Positions 8,733-17,224 of a stretch of DNA of 64,000 bases are shown piece after piece. Positions within the stretch are counted from its first letter, which is position 1; each line of letters opens with the position of its first letter. Under the pieces are notes generated by a model, which saw only the letters and a list, made by a program, of their open reading frames with translations, ran no database searches and had not been told where the DNA came from. The position numbers and the translations under genes were made by a program. The stretch is from assembly GCF_030551255.1 (NCBI RefSeq), contig NZ_CP130630.1, positions 6,925,501 to 6,989,500 on the forward strand, in the 5' to 3' direction. The stretch comes from Streptomyces sp. NL15-2K. GTDB lineage: Bacteria; Actinomycetota; Actinomycetes; Streptomycetales; Streptomycetaceae.

Positions 8733-9923
8733 TCAGCAGATCGACTGGCTGCTGTTCACGCGAGTGATGTTGCGGAACGTCGTGTTCTCGCCGCAGGGGC
8801 TCTCCCGTATCGCCGAGTTGGTCACCGTCAGGTTCTGGATGGTGATGTCCTTGTTGTTCGGGAACTCCGAGCGTGCGGCCAGGCGGATCTCGCCGCCGCC
8901 GGTGACGGTGCCGCTCTGCGCGGCGAGGTTCACGTTGTAGCAGTTCTCGATCAGGACCGAGTTGTTGCCGGTGTTGGAGATCGTCACCTTGTTGATCGTC
9001 GCGCCGCCGCTCTCCGAGACGCAGAACACGCCCCGGCCGCCGCCGCGTGCGATCACTTCGCCGACACGGATGTTGGTCGGATAGCTGCTGCCCACGCGTC
9101 CGTTGCGGTTGGCCATGCGGAAGGCCGCGTAGCCGGTGCCCGCGCCCGCGTTGTCCGCGTCGACCTTGGTGATGTTCGCGTTGATGGTCTGGTTCAGCAG
9201 CAGGCCGGACTCGCCGACGTTGCGGGCCGTGACCGTGCCGACGGTCAGGCCGTCGACGCCGTACGTCTCGACCGCGTGGCTGGAGGCCCCGGAGACGTAC
9301 ACGTTGTCGATGCGGACGTTCCTCGTCCACTGGCTGGTGTCGCCGCGGTTGTCGATGCGGACGCCGAGGCCGCGGGAGAGGCGCATGTCGAGCTGGCCGA
9401 GGACCACGTTCTGGACGTTGCGCATGAAGACGCCGTACAGCGGGGTACCGGTGAGGTTCAGGTGCTGGACCTCGACGTCCCGGGTGCCGCGGGAGTAGAC
9501 CGGGGCCTGGTCGCCGGAACCGGTGCCGGTGACGTTGATGGTGCCGCAGACGTCGAGGACGGTGTAGCTGGGGAGTGAGATGCGCGAACCGGCGGATATC
9601 GAGCCCGAGCCGCGGACTACGACTCGTTCCTTGGCGGTGCGGCCGGAGGTGAGGCTGTTGACGGCGGCCTGGACCGCGGCGCGCATGTCGCCGCCCGTGT
9701 AGACGGTGCTGCTGCCGCGGCGGGCGGTCCAGGTGCTGCCGTTGAGGACGGCCTCGGCCTGGTACGAGCCGTCGCCACAGGCGGCGGCCCGGGCCGGCGC
9801 GGCCGGGGCGGTGGGGGCGGCGTTGGCCGTCAGGGCGCCCGCGGTGGTGAGGAGGGCGACGGCGGCCGCCGCGGTGGCCATGCGGCGGACGGGTCGGGCG
9901 GGGCGAGCGGATCTGAGTCGCAT
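8733..9923 (-). CDS. Secreted right-handed parallel beta-helix protein
   Basis: 396 aa, exported. The N-terminus has an Arg-rich n-region (MRLRSARPARPVRR, twin-Arg-like but without a canonical Tat motif), a hydrophobic core AAAAVALLTTAGALTANAAP and Ala-x-Ala cleavage candidates. The mature part is a run of short beta-helix coils: VLDVCGTINVTG, VEVQHLNLTG, VVLGQLDMRLS, ITIQNLTVTNS. Such folds occur in pectate lyases, polygalacturonases and related polysaccharide enzymes, but I see no diagnostic catalytic triad, so the substrate is unknown. Several Cys, including the C-terminal residue, suggest disulfides. Start ATG 9923 is the first with a signal peptide directly after it. Confidence 0.85.
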   Translation of the reverse strand: MRLRSARPARPVRRMATAAAAVALLTTAGALTANAAPTAPAAPARAAACGDGSYQAEAVLNGSTWTARRGSSTVYTGGDMRAAVQAAVNSLTSGRTAKERVVVRGSGSISAGSRISLPSYTVLDVCGTINVTGTGSGDQAPVYSRGTRDVEVQHLNLTGTPLYGVFMRNVQNVVLGQLDMRLSRGLGVRIDNRGDTSQWTRNVRIDNVYVSGASSHAVETYGVDGLTVGTVTARNVGESGLLLNQTINANITKVDADNAGAGTGYAAFRMANRNGRVGSSYPTNIRVGEVIARGGGRGVFCVSESGGATINKVTISNTGNNSVLIENCYNVNLAAQSGTVTGGGEIRLAARSEFPNNKDITIQNLTVTNSAIRESPCGENTTFRNITRVNSSQSIC

Positions 9924-9937
9924 GCGGGTGCGTCCTC

Positions 9938-9993
9938 TCGTCGAACCGATCTCGTCGAACTGATTTCGTCGAACTGATTTCGTCGAACTGATT
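9938..9993 (-). repeat. Four tandem 14-bp repeats upstream of the beta-helix gene
   Basis: Read on the minus strand, three identical units AATCAGTTCGACGA and one variant GATCGGTTCGACGA lie head to tail, ending 15 bases before the start codon of the secreted protein gene. They are preceded by a 10-bp palindrome GAATCGATTC. Such an array at the leader could be a multi-site operator or an expandable tract; its position inside the likely 5' leader is what makes it notable. Confidence 0.9.
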
Positions 9994-10120
9994 CGACTGA
10001 ATCGATTCATCCTGTGGGGGGCGGTGAGTTTGGCAAAGCGGCGGCAAAGCGTCAATGGGTGGCGCGTCTTTGGTCTTTCGCCATCCCCCGAGAGGAGCGA
10101 TCTACGGGAGACTCGATCGC

Positions 10121-11551
10121 ATGCGTACTGCGTACAGCGTGGAAACGGTGAGGGCGGCCGAGCGGGAGCTGATGGCACGGCTTCCGGACGGGGCGCTGAT
10201 GCAACGGGCGGCGGCCGGACTCGCCGCCGCCTGCGCGGACCTGCTGGGGCGGGTGTACGGCAGCCGGGTCGTGCTGCTGGTCGGCAGTGGCGACAACGGC
10301 GGCGACGCGTTGTACGCCGGGGCCCGGCTGGCGCGTCGGGGTGCCGGCGTCACGGCGGTGCTGCTCGCGCCCGAGCGGGCGCATGCCGGGGGGCTGGCGG
10401 CCTTGCGGCGGGCGGGGGGACGCGCGACAGGGGCGGGTGCCGCCGAGGAGCTGATCCGCCGGGCCGATCTCGTCGTCGACGGGATCGTCGGGATCGGCGG
10501 CAAGGGCGGACTGCGGCCGGACGCGGTGCCGTTGGCCGCCGCGGCGGAGCGCTCGCGGGCCGCCGTCGTCGCCGTCGACCTGCCGAGCGGCGTGGACGTC
10601 GACACGGGCGAGGTGCACGGGGCGGCCGTACGGGCCGACCTGACCGTCACCTTCGGGACGCACAAGCCGGGGCTGCTGATCGATCCGGCGCGGGAGTACG
10701 CCGGGTCGGTGCGGCTCGTCGACATCGGGCTGGAACTGCCCGCCGAACCCGACCTGGAGGCGTTGCAGCACGCCGATGTGGCCCGGCTGCTGCCGGTGCC
10801 GGCCGTGGAGAGCGACAAATACCGGCGGGGAGTCGTCGGGGTCGCGGCCGGGTCCGCGCGCTATCCGGGGGCCGCCGTGCTCGCCGTCGCGGGGGCGCTG
10901 CGGGGCGGGGCCGGGGCCGTACGGTACGTCGGGCCCGCCGGGGACGCCGTGATCGCGCGCTTCCCCGAGACGCTCGTGTCGGACCAAGGGCCCAAGCGGG
11001 CGGGGCGGGTGCAGGCGTGGGTCGTCGGGCCGGGGGCCGGGGAGGACGCGGCGACCGTGGCGGAGGTGCTGGCGGCGGACGTGCCGGTGCTGATCGACGC
11101 GGACGGGCTGCGGCTGGCGGAGGTCGGGGCGGTGCGAGGGCGTACGGCGCCGACGTTGATGACTCCGCACGCCGGGGAGGCGGCGGCGTTGCTCGGGGTG
11201 GCGCGCGAGGAGGTCGAGGGGGCTCGGCTGGGCGCGGTGCGGGAGTTGGCGGGGCGGTACGGGGCGACCGTGCTGTTGAAGGGGTCGACGACGCTGGTGG
11301 CCGATTCCGGGGGCGGGGCGGTGCGGGTGAACGCGACGGGGACCGGCTGGCTGGCTACGGCGGGGAGCGGGGACGTGTTGTCGGGGCTGGCGGGGTCGTT
11401 GCTGGCGGCGGGGCTTTCGGCGGTGGACGCGGGGAGTGCGGGCGCGTATCTGCATGGACTGGCCGGGAGGTTCGCGGCGGGTGGGGCGCCGGTGGGGGCG
11501 AGTGATGTGGCGGCGGCTGTGGGGAGGGCCTGGCGGGATGTCGTGGCGTGA
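10121..11551 (+). CDS. nnr: Bifunctional NAD(P)H-hydrate repair enzyme (epimerase and ADP-dependent dehydratase)
   Basis: Repairs hydrated NADH/NADPH. 476 aa with two fused domains. The N-terminal epimerase (YjeF-N type) carries VGSGDNGGDALYAGARLA and DLPSGVDVDTGEVHG; the C-terminal dehydratase (carbohydrate-kinase fold) carries GPGAGED, TPHAGEAAALLG, LLKGSTTLV and GSGDVLSGLAGSLLA. Start ATG at 10121 gives the normal N-terminus MRTAYSVETVRAAE. The frame is open further upstream but lacks conservation. Located between acpS and alr, as in other Streptomyces. Confidence 0.95.
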   Translation: MRTAYSVETVRAAERELMARLPDGALMQRAAAGLAAACADLLGRVYGSRVVLLVGSGDNGGDALYAGARLARRGAGVTAVLLAPERAHAGGLAALRRAGGRATGAGAAEELIRRADLVVDGIVGIGGKGGLRPDAVPLAAAAERSRAAVVAVDLPSGVDVDTGEVHGAAVRADLTVTFGTHKPGLLIDPAREYAGSVRLVDIGLELPAEPDLEALQHADVARLLPVPAVESDKYRRGVVGVAAGSARYPGAAVLAVAGALRGGAGAVRYVGPAGDAVIARFPETLVSDQGPKRAGRVQAWVVGPGAGEDAATVAEVLAADVPVLIDADGLRLAEVGAVRGRTAPTLMTPHAGEAAALLGVAREEVEGARLGAVRELAGRYGATVLLKGSTTLVADSGGGAVRVNATGTGWLATAGSGDVLSGLAGSLLAAGLSAVDAGSAGAYLHGLAGRFAAGGAPVGASDVAAAVGRAWRDVVA

Positions 11552-11701
11552 GGGCGGGGTGGAGGCCCGACTCGGCACCTCGAGAGGTGGGACCACACCC
11601 CTGACCGACTCCGCCGACCAAGAATTGACCCCTCGTCAAAACGGGTGACCCCACCGCGCGTCACCCTCTTCGCAGGTCCGCTCGCGCGTTTCTCTGATCG
11701 C

Positions 11702-12637
11702 ATGATCAGCAGACGTATCCTCCCCCGATTCGGTCCCCGACTCGCCCCCCGATGCCTCGCCGTCCTCCTCGCCGCGGCCACCGCGTTGCCCACCACGACC
11801 GCCTGGGCCTCACCCGTGCCGCCCGCCCCCGCTCCCGCTCCCGCCCCCGCCCCTTCCCCCGAAGCCGAGCTGGTCCCCGGTGTGGCGCCGGGGCCGTATC
11901 TGCTCTGGCCGATCGATACGCCCGACCAGCTGCTCGCGCCGAAGGTGTACGTGCCCAGCAAGGCGGAGGACGCGGTCGAGCCGAGGGCCGAGGCGGCAGG
12001 GACGTACGCGCTTGTCGAGTTCGTGCCGCTCGGCGACGCCGTCGCGCGCGTGACGTGCAGCAAGCAGACCGGGCCCTATCAGCGGCAGGTCGAGCGGTGG
12101 CTGAAGCTCAAGGTCGACGGGAAGCAGTCGGCGGCCGACTGCCGGGCCATCAGGGCGTTCCAGGTGAAGGAGAAGATCAAACCGGCCATCGGGTTCGCCG
12201 GGCCCGTCACCTGGGCGACGATGCAGCTCATCTCCGCGAAGAAGAACCCGAACGCGGCGAAGAAGTGCCCGGTGCGTACCCATCGGGTGGCCTGTGTCGA
12301 TCTCAGCCGGCAGTTGACCTGGGTGCAGAAGGGGGAGAAGGTCGTCTTCGGGCCCGTGCCGATGCGCAGTGGGCGGGCCGAGTATCCGACCCGGGGCGGA
12401 TTGCACAAGATCTACTGGAAGCACAAGAACCATTGGTCGACGCTGTACAACACGCCCATGCCGTACGCCCAGTTCTTCAGCGGCGGCCAGGCCTTCCACG
12501 CCGTCTACGGCAGCATCCACACCACCGTCGGCTCCATGGGCTGCGTCAATCTGCGGCTCGGCGACGCCCGCAAGCTGTGGGGCGTGCTGAAGACGGGCGA
12601 CCAGGTGTACGTGTGGGGCCGCAGGCCCGGAAAGTAG
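11702..12637 (+). CDS. L,D-transpeptidase with peptidoglycan-binding domain, secreted
   Basis: Cell-wall cross-linking enzyme family (YkuD). 311 aa from ATG 11702. The N-terminal signal peptide reads LAVLLAAATALPTTTAWASP and is followed by a Pro/Ala linker (PAPAPAPAPAPSP). A peptidoglycan-binding-like domain lies around residues 115-175 (QVERWLKLKV, RAIRAFQVKEKI). The catalytic domain ends with HTTVGSMGCVNLRLGDA, carrying the nucleophilic Cys; the usual S-H-G-C is S-M-G-C here. An in-frame GTG at 11645 would add 19 residues before the signal sequence and is less likely. The gene sits directly upstream of alr. Confidence 0.88.
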   Translation: MISRRILPRFGPRLAPRCLAVLLAAATALPTTTAWASPVPPAPAPAPAPAPSPEAELVPGVAPGPYLLWPIDTPDQLLAPKVYVPSKAEDAVEPRAEAAGTYALVEFVPLGDAVARVTCSKQTGPYQRQVERWLKLKVDGKQSAADCRAIRAFQVKEKIKPAIGFAGPVTWATMQLISAKKNPNAAKKCPVRTHRVACVDLSRQLTWVQKGEKVVFGPVPMRSGRAEYPTRGGLHKIYWKHKNHWSTLYNTPMPYAQFFSGGQAFHAVYGSIHTTVGSMGCVNLRLGDARKLWGVLKTGDQVYVWGRRPGK

Positions 12638-12681
12638 GCGTCCACGGGCGTGTCCGACGCCTCTGAGACACTGGGGGCGCC

Positions 12682-13839
12682 ATGAATGAGACAGCAACCC
12701 CGCGGACTGCGCCCCTGCGTGCCCGTGCCGAGATCGACCTGGCCGCCCTGCGGGCCAACGTGCGGACCCTGCGCGCCCATGCGTCCGGGGCTGCCGTCAT
12801 GGCCGTGGTGAAGTCCGACGGGTACGGCCACGGAGCGGTGCCGTGCGCCCGCGCGGCGGTCGAGGCGGGGGCGAGCTGGCTGGGTACGGCCACGCCCGAG
12901 GAGGCCCTCGCGCTGCGGGCCGCCGGGCTGACCGGACGCATCATGTGCTGGCTGTGGACGCCCGGCGGGCCCTGGCGGCAGACCATCGAGGCCGGTGTCG
13001 ACGTGGCGGTCAGCGGGATGTGGGCCCTGCGGGAGGTCACCGAGGCCGCCCGTGGCGCCGGTATGCCCGCGCGCGTGCAGCTCAAGGCCGACACCGGGCT
13101 CGGGCGGGGCGGCTGCCAGCCGGGCGAGGACTGGGCCGAACTGGTCGGCGCCGCGCTGCGTGCCGAGCGGGAGGGACTGGTCCGGGTCACCGGCCTGTGG
13201 TCGCACTTCGCCTGCGCCGACGAGCCCGGGCATCCCTCCATCGACGCCCAGCTCACCCGCTTCCGGGAGATGGTGACGTACGCCGAGGGGCAGGGCGTCC
13301 GCCCCGAGGTGCGGCACATCGCCAACTCGCCCGCCACCCTCACCCTTCCCGAGGCCCACTTCGACCTCGTACGGACCGGGATCGCGCTGTACGGCATCTC
13401 GCCGAGCCCCGAGATCGGCGGCCCCGCCGACTTCGGACTGCGCCCGGTGATGACGCTGTCGGCGTCCATCGCGCTGGTGAAGCACGTGCCGGGCGGCCAC
13501 GGCGTGAGTTACGGCCATCACTACGTCACCCCGGGCGAGACCACCCTCGGCCTGGTGCCCGTCGGGTACGCGGACGGCATCCCGCGGCACGCTTCCGGGA
13601 CCGGCCCGGTGTTGGTCGACGGCAAGTGGCGTACCGTCGCCGGACGGGTCGCGATGGACCAGTTCGTCGTGGACCTGGGGGGCGACGAGCCCGCGCCGGG
13701 TGCGGAGGCGGTGCTCTTCGGGCCCGGCGACCGCGGCGAGCCCACCGCCGAGGACTGGGCGCAAGCGGCGGGGACCATCGCGTACGAAATCGTCACCCGG
13801 ATCGGAACGCGCGTTCCCCGCGTCTATGTGAATGAGTGA
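12682..13839 (+). CDS. alr: Alanine racemase
   Basis: PLP-dependent conversion of L-Ala to D-Ala for peptidoglycan. 385 aa. The PLP lysine lies in AVVKSDGYGHG (about residue 41). The catalytic Tyr of the C-terminal domain is in GHGVSYGHHY, and IALYGISP and VAMDQFVVDLG are further family signatures. The gap to the L,D-transpeptidase is 44 bases, so the two may be co-transcribed. The C-terminus ends IGTRVPRVYVNE as in other actinobacterial Alr. Confidence 0.97.
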   Translation: MNETATPRTAPLRARAEIDLAALRANVRTLRAHASGAAVMAVVKSDGYGHGAVPCARAAVEAGASWLGTATPEEALALRAAGLTGRIMCWLWTPGGPWRQTIEAGVDVAVSGMWALREVTEAARGAGMPARVQLKADTGLGRGGCQPGEDWAELVGAALRAEREGLVRVTGLWSHFACADEPGHPSIDAQLTRFREMVTYAEGQGVRPEVRHIANSPATLTLPEAHFDLVRTGIALYGISPSPEIGGPADFGLRPVMTLSASIALVKHVPGGHGVSYGHHYVTPGETTLGLVPVGYADGIPRHASGTGPVLVDGKWRTVAGRVAMDQFVVDLGGDEPAPGAEAVLFGPGDRGEPTAEDWAQAAGTIAYEIVTRIGTRVPRVYVNE

Positions 13840-13921
13840 CAAACACCGGTGAGGGCGGGGCAGGGCGGGTAACCCGAACGGGGCCCACAAAGGCAAGCAG
13901 TGCGGCGAAGAGGAGCGGTAC

Positions 13922-15169
13922 GTGAGCGAGAGCAGTGCGGAGTCCGTCGCGGACGCCGCCGCGGCCGTCGCCGCCGCCACAGGGGTGGCCGGAGGCTGGC
14001 GGCGGGCGACGGGCATCGCGGGCGTCGCGATAGGCGTGGTCGCCGCGGGCGCGGCCGCCGGCGTCGCCATAGAGCGGCTCACCGTCGGCCGCGGCATGCG
14101 CCAGAAGGCCCGGCTCGCGCTGGACTCGGCGGGGCCGTACGGCGCGCTGCGCGGCACGCCCGGCAAGGCGTACGCCGACGACGGCACCGAGCTGTACTAC
14201 GAGGTCGACGACGTCGAACCCGAGGGCGGACCGGCGCCTCGTCGGCGCCGGCTCTTCGGCCGCAAGGCCCCCGCCCCGGTCACCGTCGTCTTCAGCCACG
14301 GCTACTGCCTCAACCAGGACTCCTGGCACTTCCAGCGGGCGGCGCTCGGAGGCGTCGTACGGACCGTGCACTGGGACCAGCGCAGCCACGGCCGGTCCGG
14401 GCGGGGCGTGGGCCAGGTCGAGGACGGCGTGCCGGTCACCATCGACCAGCTCGGCCGCGACCTGAAGGCCGTCATCGACGCCGCCGTGCCGGAGGGGCCG
14501 ATCGTGCTGGTCGGGCACTCCATGGGCGGGATGACCGTCATGGCCCTGGCCGACCAGTACCCGGAGCTGATCCGCGACCGGGTCGTCGCCGTCGCCCTCG
14601 TCGGTACGTCGTCCGGAGGGCTCGGCCAGGTCAACTTCGGGCTGCCCGTCGCCGGCGTCAATGCCGTACGGCGGGTGCTGCCGGGGGTGCTGAAGGCGCT
14701 CGGGCAGCAGGCCGCGCTGGTGGAGAAGGGGCGCCGGGCCACCGCCGATCTGTTCGCCGGGATCATCAAGCGGTACTCCTTCTCGTCCCGGGACGTCGAT
14801 CCGGCCATCGCCCGGTTCGCCGAGCGGATGATCGAGGGCACGCCGATCGACGTGGTCGCCGAGTACTACCCGGCGTTCAACGACCACGACAAGGCCGAGG
14901 CCCTCGCCCACTTCACGGACGTCCCGGTGCTCGTGCTGGCCGGCGTCGGCGACCTCGTCACGCCCAGCGAGCACAGCGAGGCCATCGCCGACCTGCTGCC
15001 GGACGCCGAACTGGTCCTCGTGCCGGACGCCGGGCACCTGGTGATGCTGGAACACCCGGAGGTGGTCACCGACCGCCTCGCCGACCTGCTCACCCGCGCG
15101 GGGGCCGTGCCCGCAGGGGCTACCGTAAGTGGCTATGGAAGCACCAGCAGCACCGCACGACCCGGCTGA
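13922..15169 (+). CDS. Alpha/beta hydrolase, membrane-anchored
   Basis: 415 aa from GTG 13922. An N-terminal hydrophobic segment near residues 35-57 (IAGVAIGVVAAGAAAGVAI) would anchor it. The catalytic domain has the oxyanion region VFSHGYCLNQDSW, the nucleophile elbow VGHSMGGMTVM, the acid in VLAGVGDLVTP and the histidine in PDAGHLVMLEHPE, a complete Ser-Asp-His triad. Substrate unknown. It sits between alr and tsaE, with which it overlaps by about 40 bases, so translation is probably coupled. Confidence 0.9.
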   Translation: MSESSAESVADAAAAVAAATGVAGGWRRATGIAGVAIGVVAAGAAAGVAIERLTVGRGMRQKARLALDSAGPYGALRGTPGKAYADDGTELYYEVDDVEPEGGPAPRRRRLFGRKAPAPVTVVFSHGYCLNQDSWHFQRAALGGVVRTVHWDQRSHGRSGRGVGQVEDGVPVTIDQLGRDLKAVIDAAVPEGPIVLVGHSMGGMTVMALADQYPELIRDRVVAVALVGTSSGGLGQVNFGLPVAGVNAVRRVLPGVLKALGQQAALVEKGRRATADLFAGIIKRYSFSSRDVDPAIARFAERMIEGTPIDVVAEYYPAFNDHDKAEALAHFTDVPVLVLAGVGDLVTPSEHSEAIADLLPDAELVLVPDAGHLVMLEHPEVVTDRLADLLTRAGAVPAGATVSGYGSTSSTARPG

Positions 15170-15647
15170 GACCGAACTGACCGTCACCTCCCCCGAGCAG
15201 ATGCGTGACCTGGGACGACGTCTCGCCAAGCTGCTGCGCGCCGGTGACCTCGTGATGCTCACCGGGGAGCTCGGCGCGGGCAAGACGACGCTGACCCGGG
15301 GGCTGGGCGAGGGGCTCGGAGTGCGGGGTGCGGTCACCTCACCGACCTTCGTGATCGCCCGCGTGCACCCTGCCCTCGGTGACGGCCCGCCCCTCGTCCA
15401 CGTCGACGCGTATCGCCTGGGCGGCGGGCTGGACGAGATGGAGGACCTCGACCTCGACGTCTCGCTGCCCGAGTCGGTGATCGTCGTGGAGTGGGGCGAG
15501 GGCAAGGTCGAGGAGCTGACCGACGACCGGCTGGAGGTCGTCATCCACCGGGCCGTGGGAGACACCACGGACGAGGTACGGCACGTGACGCTGACCGGGC
15601 TGGGGGAGCGGTGGGCGGCGGTGGACCTGAGCGTGCTGTCCGCCTGA
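15129..15647 (+). CDS. tsaE: tRNA threonylcarbamoyladenosine biosynthesis ATPase
   Basis: ATPase of the t6A tRNA-modification complex, working with TsaB and TsaD encoded 2-4 kb downstream. 172 aa from GTG 15129, with ATG 15135 as an equal alternative. Walker A is GELGAGKTTLTRGL near residue 45, SPTFVIAR is the switch segment, and VDAYRLGG and VVEWGEG match the family. It overlaps the 3' end of the hydrolase gene. Bacterial TsaE is normally about 150-170 aa, so this is complete. Confidence 0.95.
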   Translation: MAMEAPAAPHDPAETELTVTSPEQMRDLGRRLAKLLRAGDLVMLTGELGAGKTTLTRGLGEGLGVRGAVTSPTFVIARVHPALGDGPPLVHVDAYRLGGGLDEMEDLDLDVSLPESVIVVEWGEGKVEELTDDRLEVVIHRAVGDTTDEVRHVTLTGLGERWAAVDLSVLSA

Positions 15648-15787
15648 CTCATGCGGGATTCATGAAGGTGACCCATAAAAGGTGACTCTTAAAAGTGAGC
15701 CATGAAGCTGAGTCATGAATGTTCCGACAAGGCGTCGGCAAGATGTTGCATTCGGTGTCTCAGCCGTGGTCACATGGTATCCAGTCC

Positions 15788-15809
15788 GTAGTTAGGTGTA
15801 CCTAACTAC
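15788..15809. promoter_or_regulatory. Perfect 10-bp inverted repeat upstream of the small ORF
   Basis: Arms GTAGTTAGGT and ACCTAACTAC flank a two-base centre, ending 28 bases before the ATG of the 58-aa ORF. It has the size and perfection of a dimer operator. The core TTAGGT-N2-ACCTAA has DtxR-like half-sites but much closer spacing than the 19-bp iron box, so an iron regulator is not supported by spacing. The upstream region (15660-15720) is AT-rich for this genome and carries four degenerate repeats of AAGGTGAC-type units. Confidence 0.75.
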
Positions 15810-15837
15810 GCCCGCCCCCGAACTTCAGGAGGCGTCC

Positions 15838-16014
15838 ATGTCGGCCACCGAGAGCAAGCCGCAGTCACCGCCGCAGCCGTATGCGGTCGTCGCCGGCGTA
15901 TCCATGCGAGACCTGCTGGCGTCGTGTGCCGCCGCGAAGGCGATCTCGACACCGCCGCGCGTGCCCGACCCCGGGACGGTCCAGCGGCCCGCGGAGCACC
16001 CGAAGGCGGCCTAG
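15838..16014 (+). CDS. Small conserved-looking protein, 58 aa
   Basis: An ideal AGGAGG ribosome binding site lies seven bases before ATG 15838. The product has a Ser/Pro/Gln-rich N-terminus, a central VVAGVSMRDLLASCAAAKAI segment that could be an amphipathic helix, and a Pro-rich tail. No family is recognised. The TAG stop is part of a CTAG that is also the first four bases of the adjacent MITE-like element, so insertion was at the stop codon without altering the protein. The palindrome just upstream suggests specific regulation. Confidence 0.72.
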   Translation: MSATESKPQSPPQPYAVVAGVSMRDLLASCAAAKAISTPPRVPDPGTVQRPAEHPKAA

Positions 16015-16248
16015 GGCCCTTCTGATGGATCTCCGCGGCGTCGCGGCGTTCGGCACGCTCCCCCACTGCCTTAAAGGCGTGGGAGGTGCCCCCACTCGCC
16101 GCACCGGACAAAAGCCCTAGTAGCTCCTCCCCCACGCTCGAACAACCTCGCGCGGGGGGACCCCCATCGAGGGCTTCCGCCCGGCACGCCGAGAGCACGC
16201 ACCGAACGCCGCTCCTTCTCCCACGGAGATCCATCAGAAGGGCCCTAG
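16011..16248. mobile_element. MITE-like element A (25-bp perfect terminal inverted repeats)
   Basis: Non-coding 238-bp element bounded by perfect 25-bp inverted repeats (16011-16035 and 16224-16248) starting CTAGGGCCCTTCTGATGG. A near-identical copy in opposite orientation lies at 37997-38230. Internal GC-rich hairpin modules (around 16060-16105 and 16130-16170) also occur in elements B and C, and the stretch near 16195-16220 recurs in element E. Both ends include CTAG. It carries no transposase and would need one in trans; IS5-type enzymes are the best candidate because the IS at 22159 has CTAG-flanked ends beginning AGGGTCTG. Confidence 0.82.
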
Positions 16249-16259
16249 GGGCGATTCGC

Positions 16260-16814
16260 CTAGCGGATCACGACGACCTTCGCGCCGACCGTCGCGAACA
16301 GCCACATCGCGTGGCCGTCCGCCCGTGACTCGCGGATGCCGCCCGTCTGTACGGCGGGGTCGGGCGCGGGCGTCGAGCCGTCGACCGCGGCGCTGAAGCC
16401 GATGGTCACGCCCTTCACATTGGTGAAGCGGACCACGTGCACGATGGGGGTGCCGTCGGTGCCGGTGACCGCGCTCGAGCGGGACGTGACCGCGTAGGTG
16501 CCCTGCGCCGGGTCGACGGTGCCGGGGGTGACCTCGAACGTGCGCGTGACCTTCTCGCCCGGCCCGACCATCCACACGCGGTCTTCGGCCAGCGAGTACA
16601 CGACCCGTTCGCCCGAACCGGACCCGGCGGGCGGCGGGGCGGGGTCCTTCGCGCTCCGGGGCGCCTTCGAGGCGGACACCGCGGGCGAGCTGCCCGCGCG
16701 CGGCGTGCCGAGGTCGGCCGGGACGGTCGCCGAGGCCTGGTAGGCGAGGAAGCCGACGGCCGCGAGAGCCGCCACGGTGAGCCCCGTCACGAATCCGGCG
16801 CTGCTGCTTGCCAC
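16260..16814 (-). CDS. Membrane-anchored protein of unknown function
   Basis: 184 aa from GTG 16814, which has a GGTGGG-type ribosome site. One N-terminal transmembrane segment (VTGLTVAALAAVGFLAYQA) is followed by a Ser/Pro-rich linker and an extracytoplasmic, mainly beta domain (VYSLAEDRVWMVGPGEKV, then TRTFEVTPGTVDPAQGTYAV). No Cys and no catalytic motif are seen. The frame is open further upstream into a MITE-like element, but that extension is not credible protein. Family not recognised; single-anchor exported proteins of this kind are common in Streptomyces. Confidence 0.68.
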   Translation of the reverse strand: MASSSAGFVTGLTVAALAAVGFLAYQASATVPADLGTPRAGSSPAVSASKAPRSAKDPAPPPAGSGSGERVVYSLAEDRVWMVGPGEKVTRTFEVTPGTVDPAQGTYAVTSRSSAVTGTDGTPIVHVVRFTNVKGVTIGFSAAVDGSTPAPDPAVQTGGIRESRADGHAMWLFATVGAKVVVIR

Positions 16815-16900
16815 GGTCGCCCACCTCGTTGTCGTACGCCTTGCTTCGTGGCGACGGTAGCAGCAGGTGACTGCCCGACCTGGGCGGCCGTGCCGGGCCT

Positions 16901-17204
16901 CAGGGCCCGTGTCGGACGTCCCGCCTGCCCAGCGGCGCCCGGCACGCACTCCCCCACTGCCTCAAGGGCGTGGGGGGACCCCCAGCCGCGTTGCCGAACC
17001 GCCCACGTGGCTCCTCCCCCACGCTCGAACAACCTCGCGCGGGGGGACCCCCAGCGAGGGCGCTCCGGCGCCTTGCGATCGCACGCACCGACGTCGACAT
17101 CAGCCTCCCCCACTCTCGGCTTCGCTCGAGCGGGGGGACCCCCATCGCGGCGGGCGCTGGGCCCGCCCTCCGGGCGGACGACGGGACGTCCGACACGGGC
17201 CCTG
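16901..17204. mobile_element. MITE-like element B (23-bp perfect terminal inverted repeats)
   Basis: A 304-bp non-coding element between the membrane-protein gene and tsaB. Perfect 23-bp terminal inverted repeats at 16901-16923 and 17182-17204 start CAGGGCCCGTGTCGGACG, a different terminal sequence from element A. The internal part near 17099-17185 is almost identical to the right part of element C (48660-48745), and the module near 16948-16985 resembles one in A and C. Several GC-rich hairpins inside could act as transcription terminators. The right end lies about 20 bp before tsaB. Confidence 0.8.
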
Positions 17205-17224
17205 ATGAGCCGTAGGCTGTTTGC

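Noticed and set aside
15788..15809. Palindrome as a DtxR/IdeR iron box
   Set aside because: Half-sites TTAGGT and ACCTAA are separated by only two bases; the iron box is a 19-bp site with wider spacing. Kept as an unassigned dyad.
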